From Halisarca cf. caerulea (taxonomy: Eukaryota > Porifera > Demospongiae > Chondrillida > Halisarcidae), in NCBI GenBank assembly GCA_963170055.1, contig CAUJGJ010000313.1:4042979-4060478 (forward strand): DNA of 17,500 bases. The letters are read 5' to 3'. This document shows positions 12,454 through 17,500 of this stretch, in pieces. How positions within the stretch are numbered: position 1 is the stretch's first letter; every line of letters begins with the position of its first letter. The notes below the pieces were generated by a model. It saw only the letters and a list, made by a program, of their open reading frames with translations, was not told where the DNA came from and searched no databases. A program made the position numbers and the translations under genes.

Positions 12454-15199
12454 ACATGCAATATACGTATGTGAAGGTTAAATTCTATATTTTATGTCTA
12501 AAGGAATTGGATACTTTCGTTTTCGAAGGAAGTGATCTCTTTTGGAAAGGTCACTCTATTCTTGATTGGCACTTTGACACTAAAGTATGTTCTGTGTGTA
12601 AATAGTATGCATTGCTTGCCACTCCTGTGTACTGTTTACACTTGTATGTGGATCTGTTTACACTTGTGAATTTGTTCTCACTTGTACATCTGGCATGTGT
12701 GTACATAAGCTACTGGCTGAAATTATTGTTGCAGATGCACTGACTGGTGATTTACTGTAATTATAAGCAATTTATGCAATCCAAAATCTTTTGGATGAAG
12801 CATTTTACCAAGAATGGCATAAAATAATTTGATATACTATTGTTTGTGTGTTGGAAACAGTATTGACCTTAATTGTACTTACATGAAACTTGCATATGGA
12901 AGGCAGCCATCCCCATCACACAACTACACATTTTGATTTTCTGCATTTTGCTGAGCTTTGATCACATTCTTTGTACTTTTGTGAACTGGGTTTCATACAA
13001 ACCTGAGATAGTACATACTCCTGGGCATATAGTGCTCTGTCCTCTCTCTCTCTCTCTCCCTACCACACGTACAGTATTAAAAATAATAGCAGCACATACA
13101 GTAAGCATAATACAGACAAAATTATAACGGTCGGCCATCGGCCAAATGCCGTGCTTAGTCTTAAGATGGCCGCACAATAAGTTCTGTAATCTGACATTTT
13201 GGCTGGTCAAATTTTGGTCTGTGATGAAAAATGACAAGATACACTAACCTCACGTGAACAAAATGGCTACCACCACGTGGCGAATGAGTGAAATGAACAA
13301 GAAATAGGATGACGAAGATAGCCACGATCAATGAAGATTAAGATAAGAACGGTGACTAGGAGCTGAGGCAACATTTCTTTCCAATTAGAAACGCGGAGGA
13401 TGATGGCAGCGATTTGGAGACCCCAACGCGAAGTTGCACTGCTGCCACCATATTGATTCAACGGTCTGTTGCCGAGATGTTGCTTCTTTGAGCTCCGGCC
13501 TTGCCTGGGAAGAACCCAGCGTCCTAGACCAACAGTCACATAACCCGCTATCAGCCTTGCCAGGGCCTGGAACACCCCAGTACAGCCCCAGAGCTGCTAG
13601 AGGGCCTATTACCCCTGAGTCCGAGGCATCCAGCTAAGAGAAACTTAAGTAGTGAAGTTGTAGGTCATAAGTAGAAACTCTTAGCAGGATTTTTGTATCT
13701 TATTGTTACTTTGATTAGTAATAAAGAGTGTCTCCCCCTTTACTCTCAAACATTTTAGAATGCAAGTCAATCAATCGATTTTAAAATATTAACCCTGGAT
13801 TCTTCAGTTTAGGTTCCTAAAGCAGCGCTGATAGCGACTACGACACTAGCCATTAGGGAGAGCTTTTAGCATTTACATCTGGCTCACTATCGAAGCTAGC
13901 ATACATAGGTAACTCTCTGGATTTAACCATTTTTACCTATACAACTGTAGTCTCTGTAATCTCTGTAGTCTCTATAGTCTTTGTAGTCTCTGTGGTCTCT
14001 GTAGTCTCTTCAGTCTCTGTAGTCTCTGTAGTCTCTGTAGTCTCTGTAGTCTCTGTAGTCTCTGTAGTCTCTGCAGTCTCTGTAGTCTCTATAGTCTCTG
14101 TAGTCTCTGTAGTCTCTGTAGTCTCTATAGTCTCTGTAGTCTCTGTAGTCTCTGCTGTCTCTGCAGTCTCGGTAGTCTCTGTAGTCTCTGTAGTCTCTGT
14201 AGTCTCTGTAGTCTCTGCAGTCTCTGCAGTCTCTGCAGTCTCTGTAGTCTCTGTAGTCTCTGTAGTCTCTGTTGTCTCTGCAGTCTCTATAGTCTCTGTA
14301 GTCTCTGTAGTCTCTGTAGTCTCTGCAGTCTCTTCAGTCTCTGTAGTCTCTGTAGTCTCTGTAGTCTCTGTACATGTAGTCTCTGTAGTCTCTGCTGTCT
14401 CTGTAGTCTCTGTAGTCTCTATAGTCTCGGTAGTCTCTGCAGTCTCTGTATAGTCTCTGTAGTCTCTGCAGTCTCTGTAGTCTCTGCTGTCTCTGTAGTC
14501 GATTGCGGCCATTTTGTTACTATAAATAGTAACACCATTTTTCACTAGTAAAACTAAGCAAGGTACCACAGCAATCAAGCCAATAGTGACTATTAATCAC
14601 TAATGAATGGTTTCATCCATTGAAATTGGACTCTGACTAAAACTATCAAAGCAGTTTCTTGTGTGGAAGTAGTGCAGTGTGTATTCCCACTTTTGGCTAT
14701 GTGCTTTCTGGTGCATAAATGTTTTCACCTTGTTACAGTCACATCTGACCATGTCCGACCAAATGTAGCATTGATCTGACATATTATCAGAACAAGCATG
14801 ACGAGTTATAATTGGGTCTGTAATACATACTTTTGATATAGTAAGTGCAGCTGTTTTAGTTGACCCTCGATGGTACTTTCAGCACAAGCCTGTTTATTTG
14901 CTGTTGGCAGTATTTGTTATTATTAGCAGCTCTTACCAACTCCACCTTTGGATTTTATTTTTTGCATTGTTTCAGGTTTCATGTGTGAACTGGGAGGAAG
15001 AGGAAGGGTTTGGAGTGGACCCCTACAATCCTCCTTTGTTCATTCGCTACAGATGTGACAGCACTTTCAGAAGTGAGCTCATGCAACTGGTTTATGTGAG
15101 CCCTCATAGCAGCATACAGTAATACCTACACTGCACGTACGTATGTTCTTAGTAGGATCATGGTGAATCTATGTTTGTGTGTGCAAAGTGTGTTGTTGG

Positions 15200-15298
<99 letters not shown>

Positions 15299-16283
15299 CT
15301 TCTGGGTGTCCATCTCTGTGGGGCACACATACAGTACAGTACTTGTGTACCAGCTGGTGATTTTCTGTGTACGCATTACCACAGAGGCCACAGTATATTT
15401 ATAAATAAATTCCCTGCTGTTACATCCAAATAGAAAATGGTATGCTGTACTCAAGAAATGTGCCCATTAGCTAAATTGCACTATTTTCCACAAATTGAAT
15501 GTAGTTTGTCACTTTGTAATACTTGAAGCACACACTCTAAGACAGTCACTGCAAATACTGATACTTAGTAATAGCTTAAAATGAGCCTAGCTCAGGGTTT
15601 AATAATGTATGTCTTTCTCTAATTCACTGTGATAATAATTCTACGTGTTTTCACTGATGTACATGACCACATATTTCAGAGACTTCCAATCTCCTTTGTG
15701 TATCTTCTCCTTTACCTTGTACTAATAAGTCTATACATATGCCTACAAAGCATGGCTTACGTACACAGCTAGTAGATACTTTACCTTGAGCTACAGTCAC
15801 TGTGGAACCTCCCAATATAGGACAATGTGGGAAAAACATAAATTCAGCTGATTTGTTCTTTGAAGAGAGGTTTCCTCTTTGGGAAGTTCTGTATTGTGGG
15901 AACTATACTGGGACGTCAAGTCTTGTCCTTTGTATAGTGGTTTATTATACTGTGCCGTTATTTGGGAGAGTCCATTATCGGAGGTTCCACTGTAGATACA
16001 AGGCTTATATGTACACAACTATATAGTAGATATTTTATAAAGTTCTCTTTACTTCCTTACAGCTGTTCTTTACTGCAAGAACAACATTCAGGTCTCTGGT
16101 CTCCCAGTCCTAGAGCCCATACCAAACAGGCACACTGGATTATGGGGAGTCAATGTTACAATCATTTTAGACAAACTTTTAGTACGACCTACCAAGTTCC
16201 TCTACTTGAGTGAGGGACAAAACCTCACCTTTGAAATGCTTGATGGTAATGAGGTGAAGCTGAATGAATTCATTCCCCTCCAG
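5760..16283 (+). CDS. Unrecognised secreted cysteine-rich glycoprotein, eleven exons, 3' end uncertain
   Basis: The exons join 5760-6065, 6909-7001, 7316-7423, 8332-8476, 8794-9002, 11219-11387, 11690-11797, 12184-12269, 12504-12584, 14976-15072 and 16063-16283, giving 1623 nt and 541 codons. Every intron is GT..AG and every phase agrees, which is hard to obtain by chance. Residues 1-26 are a signal peptide with a TVTVALLLLSLIAFA core, probably cleaved near CCQ. Residues 44-209 hold 15 cysteines, five pairs being C-x3-C (95/99, 137/141, 162/166, 194/198, 205/209). Residues 210-314 lack cysteine. Residues 315-541 have six cysteines (315, 341, 384, 438, 462, 472) and look beta-rich. Sequons are at N129, 133, 184, 200, 281, 366, 398, 403, 498 and 521. 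It is therefore extracellular or the ectodomain of a membrane protein. No transmembrane segment is seen up to 541. I do not recognise the family and assign no function. Confidence 0.85.
6066..6908 (+). other. Gene 2 intron 1
   Basis: 843 bp, AT-rich, with an AC microsatellite at 6636-6717. Nothing else recognised. Confidence 0.8.
6636..6717. repeat. (AC)n microsatellite
   Basis: A pure AC run of 82 bp in intron 1. It is the only dinucleotide tract of this type here with AC, not TG, on the transcribed-sense strand. Confidence 0.97.
6909..7001 (+). CDS. Gene 2 exon 2
   Basis: The acceptor GATTATAG ends at 6908 and the donor gtgagt is at 7002; 93 nt, phase 0 to 0. It reads YPPTDAQILAAIRTNPFTMD and then ISSFRCNDSLN. 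It carries C128 and two sequons, one (N133) completed across the next junction. Confidence 0.82.
7316..7423 (+). CDS. Gene 2 exon 3: two C-x3-C pairs
   Basis: The acceptor CACATTCCACAG ends at 7315 and the donor gtaagt is at 7424; 108 nt, phase 0 to 0. It begins ASLCLSACLHHLKDQ and ends SGSCIQLCAPG. The two C-x3-C pairs are 20 residues apart, suggesting two cysteine-stapled helices. Confidence 0.87.
7424..8331 (+). other. Gene 2 intron 3
   Basis: 908 bp without a recognisable repeat family. A GGTGGTTC at 7631 and GAACCACC at 7801 form a weak inverted pair that could bound an old element, but no target duplication is visible. No coding signal seen. Confidence 0.7.
8332..8476 (+). CDS. Gene 2 exon 4: two more C-x3-C pairs
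   Basis: The acceptor TACTGACATAG ends at 8331 and the donor gtaaat is at 8477; 145 nt, phase 0 to 1. It holds GVCDRAF, NNAT, LKWCNQFCRNETALCEHMCD. The closely spaced pairs C194/C198 and C205/C209 contain a sequon (N200) between them. Confidence 0.87.
8484..8660. repeat. CT-rich polypyrimidine stretch
   Basis: A degenerate C/T-rich run (CTCTCTTCCC, CCTTCCCTCT and variants) in intron 4 just past the donor of exon 4. It is less regular than the ELAC1 intron tract. Confidence 0.8.
8794..9002 (+). CDS. Gene 2 exon 5: cysteine-free segment
   Basis: The acceptor TTTTATCAACAG ends at 8793 and the donor gtatgt is at 9003; 209 nt, phase 1 to 0. It encodes residues 218-287, without cysteine: proline- and charge-rich PEERLPVVREALPIF, then SSEVYGVLWEMSFTLYGNKS with a sequon. 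Confidence 0.87.
9230..9411. mobile_element. MITE, 182 bp, perfect 17-bp TIR, TA target
   Basis: Both ends read CAGTGGAACTTGCTTAT from the outside inwards without a mismatch, with TA at 9228-9229 and 9412-9413. The inside repeats the ..AGTACTCCTGGATAGTA.. and GATAGTAAGTAC motifs. The perfect ends make it the freshest MITE in the window. It lies in intron 5. Confidence 0.85.
9448..9642. mobile_element. MITE copy A of a family with two members here
   Basis: The right end, reverse complemented, begins CAGTGGAGCCTCCATAGTGG, followed by TA at 9643-9644. The left end CATGGAACCTTCGAATAAAG is more diverged. The body AAATTCAGATGATTTGTTCT and GAGAGGTTTTCCTCTTTGGG matches the element at 15800-15992 along its length. 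No coding capacity. Confidence 0.75.
10068..10145. mobile_element. Nested MITE termini
   Basis: Two TIR-like starts follow each other: TGCAGTGAAGTCTCTCTTAT at 10068 and CACTGAACCCTGTGTAATC at 10100, with a second AATCTGGAACCC. They look like left ends of CAGTGGAACC-type elements broken by insertion. Boundaries are approximate. Confidence 0.35.
10146..10726. mobile_element. Putative ~580-bp element with GGCGG-type imperfect TIRs
   Basis: The left end contains GAAATATCGGCGGTCATTTT and the right end, reverse complemented, contains GAAATATTGGCGGAAAGAAT. A looser match, including a second TTGGCG, continues for some 40 bp inwards. The inside holds a separate 175-bp MITE (10345-10519), so the older element would be about 400 bp. 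No transposase frame seen. Tentative. Confidence 0.4.
10345..10519. mobile_element. MITE, 175 bp, nested
   Basis: The left end is CAGTCAAACCTATTAAC and the right end, reverse complemented, CAGTAAAAACTGTTACC, with TA on both sides (10343-10344 and 10520-10521). The inside is rich in ACAACAAC. Its length matches that of the other TA-flanked elements in the window. Confidence 0.5.
10784..10965. mobile_element. Pogo-like MITE, 182 bp
   Basis: The left end is CATCGGGACCTCTGATAGTGG and the right end, reverse complemented, CAGTGGAACCTCCGATAAAGG. The left target is TA (10782-10783); the right is now CA (10966-10967). GGACTCTC and AAAGGAC motifs inside echo the 9448 and 15800 elements. Confidence 0.65.
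10966..11050. mobile_element. Truncated MITE abutting the previous one
   Basis: It starts CAGAACCTCCATTATCTGG right at the end of the 10784-10965 element. It ends with GAGAGGATTCACTG, whose reverse complement CAGTGAATCCTCTC is TIR-like. At 85 bp it is a deletion form. Confidence 0.45.
11219..11387 (+). CDS. Gene 2 exon 6
   Basis: The acceptor TTTCTATGCCTGTAG ends at 11218 and the donor gtgaga is at 11388; 169 nt, phase 0 to 1. It reads HMHLFFLPDEVMFYRQSPTL and on to AQICSQ, with C315 and C341. The preceding intron of 2216 bp is almost wholly made of MITEs. Confidence 0.87.
11407..11552. repeat. (TG)n microsatellite right after the exon 6 donor
   Basis: An interrupted TG tract of about 145 bp, starting some 20 nt past the donor at 11388 and filling half of the 302-bp intron 6. 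Confidence 0.95.
11690..11797 (+). CDS. Gene 2 exon 7
   Basis: The acceptor CTTTACTTCTAG ends at 11689 and the donor gtagag is at 11798 (a weak +4/+5); 108 nt, phase 1 to 1. It reads GAAIPDPPEKITALATEF, then a sequon at N366 and alternating hydrophobics (LTKLTVHISG) that fit a beta strand. Confidence 0.82.
11832..12023. mobile_element. Diverged MITE, about 190 bp
   Basis: The left end has GTAAAACCTCACTAAGAGG and the right end, reverse complemented, CAGTCAAACTTCTTTAAGATG. Inner CTCTTAAGAAGAA and GATAAGAAGAAC repeat the motif. The outer TA targets are degraded, so the limits are approximate. It lies in intron 7, just after exon 7. Confidence 0.5.
12184..12269 (+). CDS. Gene 2 exon 8
   Basis: The acceptor CTCTTTTTCTGTAG ends at 12183 and the donor gtcagt is at 12270; 86 nt, phase 1 to 0. 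It reads EKDLCDNYLVSLEFYNDGNG followed by TAFNKSFSK, with C384 and sequons at N398 and N403. Confidence 0.85.
12364..12452. repeat. (TG)n microsatellite in intron 8
   Basis: About 89 bp of TG with a GGGTGGG interruption, 94 nt past the donor at 12270 and 51 nt before the next exon. It takes up over a third of this 234-bp intron. Confidence 0.95.
12504..12584 (+). CDS. Gene 2 exon 9
   Basis: The acceptor TTTTATGTCTAAAG ends at 12503 and the donor gtatgt is at 12585; 81 nt, phase 0 to 0. It reads ELDTFVFEGSDLFWKGHSIL and then DWHFDTK, without cysteine and rich in aromatics. Confidence 0.82.
13251..13750 (+). mobile_element. Dispersed repeat, copy 1 (unclassified, + orientation)
   Basis: Matches the reverse complement of 16778-17234 over its whole length, about 85-90% by eye, with one internal gap of roughly 30 bp near 13375-13410. 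Both copies start with GTGAACAAAATGGCTACCACC. Copy 1 has AATAAA at 13720-13725, and similarity fades about 10-25 bp after it. Both hold an open frame reading CCRDVAS.SSGLAWEEPS.L and then SH.PLSALPG.GTPQYS.RAARG. The AATAAA near the end fits a transcript-derived repeat or a solo LTR, but I could not find a clear target duplication, poly-A tail or LTR boundaries. Class unknown. Confidence 0.7.
13945..14500. repeat. 9-bp minisatellite (TCTCTGTAG)n
   Basis: About 60 units of TCTCTGTAG with single-base variants (TCTCTGCAG, TCTCTATAG, TCTCGGTAG, TCTCTGCTG). As 9 is a multiple of 3, frames stay open on both strands (VVS repeats on +, TET repeats on -), which is not evidence of coding. Confidence 0.96.
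14976..15072 (+). CDS. Gene 2 exon 10
   Basis: The acceptor TTTGCATTGTTTCAG ends at 14975 and the donor gtgagc is at 15073; 97 nt, phase 0 to 1. It reads VSCVNWEEEEGFGVDPYNPP and then LFIRYRCDSTFR, with C438 and C462 and an acidic EEEE run. A second gtgagc at 15097 would also leave phase 1 and add eight codons (SELMQLVY region), so alternative donor use is possible. Confidence 0.84.
15201..15299. repeat. (TG)n microsatellite ending in (GC)n
   Basis: A 99-bp strictly alternating purine-pyrimidine tract, TG with one TATG, ending in GCGCGCGC. It is the best Z-DNA candidate in the window. It starts 128 nt past the donor of exon 10. Confidence 0.95.
15800..15992. mobile_element. MITE copy B of the family also at 9448-9642
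   Basis: The left end is CTGTGGAACCTCCCAATATAGG and the right end, reverse complemented, CAGTGGAACCTCCGATAATGG. The right target is TA (15993-15994) and the left is CA (15798-15799). The body AAATTCAGCTGATTTGTTCT and GAGAGGTTTCCTCTTTGGGA matches copy A along its length and in the same orientation. In intron 10. Confidence 0.8.
16063..16283 (+). CDS. Gene 2 exon 11
   Basis: The acceptor CTTTACTTCCTTACAG ends at 16062 and the donor gtatgc is at 16284; 221 nt, phase 1 to 0. It reads TVLYCKNNIQVSGLPVLEPI, then LWGVNVTIILDKLLV, a second sequon NLT and ends NEFIPLQ, with C472 and sequons at N498 and N521. Without splicing at 16284 the frame stays open to a stop ending at 16415. Confidence 0.85.
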
Positions 16284-17500
16284 GTATGCATAATGTGTGC
16301 TATACCTAAGAATCCTATATTTTATGACAATGTTTATTTGTATAGCTCGATCCTGCTCAGCATCAGACCTAGTACTGTACATATAGACCAGATGAACTAC
16401 CCAGTACCCAGTTAAACCTTTAAATTTTTGAACTCTATGTTGAATATCACTATAGGCCCATCCCCTAAATTTTGAATCAAGAAAAATAGTTGATTGCCAA
16501 CTGTTATTTCCAGATCTGTAGCTAGACCCTCAGTCAATCAGCTATATATTTGGTTGCTGTAGGGCACATAGGCAGGACACAACTCAAACATATGCATACC
16601 ATTACATACTTCCTCTAAAAATCTGTCCATCTAAAGTTTTGTCAATATGCTTGAAGGTATCGATAAAACCTCTACTAGATGACAATATTGTTGCTAGGGA
16701 TATGTGTCTGAGTCATTTGTAACCAGCTGTTAGCAGACCTCAGTGTCCTGGAGTACCACAAAGAAAGTTTCCATGAGAGGAGACACACTTATTATTACTA
16801 ATCAAAGCAACAGTAAGATACAAAAGTCCAGCTAAGAGTTTCTAATTACCACCTACAACTACACTTCTTAAGTTTTCTCTTAGTTAGATGATGCCTCGGG
16901 CACAGGGTAATAGGATCCCTCTGGCAGCTCTGGAGCTGTACTGAGGTGTTCCAGTACCTGGCAAGGCTGATAGAGGGGTATGTGACCATTGGCTTAGGAT
17001 ACTGGGTTCTTCCCAAGCAAGGCCGGAGCTTGAAGAAGCAACATCCCGGCAACAGGCAGTTGAATATGGTGGCAGTGATGCTATATTCACGTTGGGGTCT
17101 CCAAATTACTACATTACCTCAGCTCCTGGTTGCCTTTCTTATCTTAATCTTCATTGGTCGTGGCTATCTTCATCATCATATTTCTTGCTCGTTTCACTCA
17201 TTCACCATGTGGTGGTAGCCATTTTGTTCACATGATGATTACCAGTCAAGTATTTGTAATTGTATGATAGTAGCTCTAGTGGCCATTCACCAACAGACTG
17301 CCCTTCAACGTCGTCTGCAGGAACTCTGAGCTCTTCAGCTGTTCTCTAACAAACAGTGATTGAAATTCTCAGCATATATGATGTCCACGCATCAAGTGGC
17401 TACTTTCAGCGCTGCACTAGTGGCCATTTTGTTATTCTAATTTTCGTCACCCACCTCTAAAGTTTCGACACACACAGAAAGGTTGCACATTTGCTTCTTA
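16284..17500 (+). other. Intron 11 or 3' region of gene 2
   Basis: No convincing further exon was found. A possible tiny last exon, CTCGATCC.. at 16346-16372, would add LDPAQHQT and a TAG after a 62-bp intron, shorter than any other intron here. No AATAAA follows closely. The stretch from 16778 to 17234 is the inverted repeat copy 2; 17235-17500 shows nothing firm apart from a second GGCCATTTTGTTA at 17413. Confidence 0.5.
16778..17234 (-). mobile_element. Dispersed repeat, copy 2 (inverted relative to copy 1)
   Basis: The reverse complement aligns with 13251-13750, beginning GTGAACAAAATGGCTACCACC at 17234 and ending with TAGTAATAATAAGTGTGTCTC near 16778. It lacks the ~30-bp segment with AATTAGAAACGCGG found in copy 1, and AATAAA is changed to AATAATAA. 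The short MATTTW..MSE frame after the ATG is interrupted by different stops in the two copies, so neither looks functional. Confidence 0.7.

Larger units (their letters stand above)
12585..14975 (+). other. Gene 2 intron 9, 2391 bp
   Basis: It holds a short CT run at 13040-13059, copy 1 of a dispersed repeat (13251-13750) and a 9-bp minisatellite (13945-14500). A small hairpin, GTTACTATAAATAGTAAC (8-bp arms), sits at 14515-14532 just past the minisatellite. At 12600-13030 and 14540-14975 I see no recognisable element or exon. Confidence 0.75.

Noticed and set aside
13267..13575. Hydrophobic frame on - in repeat copy 1, also at 16946-17218 (+)
   Set aside because: Both copies keep the frame because they are ~85-90% identical DNA; differences do not favour silent sites, and the copies have a gap. 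Not taken as a gene.
13937..14578. 213-codon TET-repeat frame on -
   Set aside because: Kept open by the 9-bp repeat unit; no other sign of coding.
15797..16018. 73-codon frame on -, with relative at 9414-9599 (-)
   Set aside because: The likeness between them comes from the shared MITE, which is non-coding.

Overview
The window reads as nuclear DNA of an animal. It has short spliced exons with GT..AG introns, long TG/AC, CT and AT microsatellites, minisatellites, and many small inverted-repeat transposons with TA target sites. A marine invertebrate, possibly a sponge, is my guess from the very short gap between the two genes combined with the repeat style. Nothing in the window fixes the taxon.

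Two genes lie head to tail on the + strand. The first (exons 3199-5562) is the C-terminal part of the short-form tRNase Z, ELAC1. Five exons in compatible phases carry the GKLKSG, GRKI, LGDT, HEAT..GHST and THFSQRY blocks and end at TAG 5560-5562. Its N-terminal half, with the HxHxDH metal site, must lie left of position 1. Positions 1-3198 are therefore read as one long intron filled with a 17-bp minisatellite, AT and TG repeats, a C26 run and several MITEs.

Only 197 bp after that stop, at 5760, a second gene starts with a clear signal peptide. I assembled eleven exons (5760-16283, 1623 nt, 541 codons) whose phases all agree. The product is a secreted or surface cysteine-rich glycoprotein: 21 cysteines after the signal peptide, 15 of them in residues 44-209 including five C-x3-C pairs, and ten N-glycosylation sequons. 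I do not recognise its family. It is the best candidate for something undescribed. Its 3' end is ambiguous and may lie beyond the window.

The introns of gene 2 are rich in repeats. They hold TG tracts placed shortly after splice donors, at least seven MITEs with TIRs of the CAGTGGAACC type, and a nested transposon cluster at 10068-11050. A 556-bp 9-mer minisatellite fills part of intron 9. Two inverted copies of a ~460-500 bp unclassified repeat (13251-13750 and 16778-17234) flank exons 10 and 11. No rRNA, tRNA, CRISPR or operator was seen.
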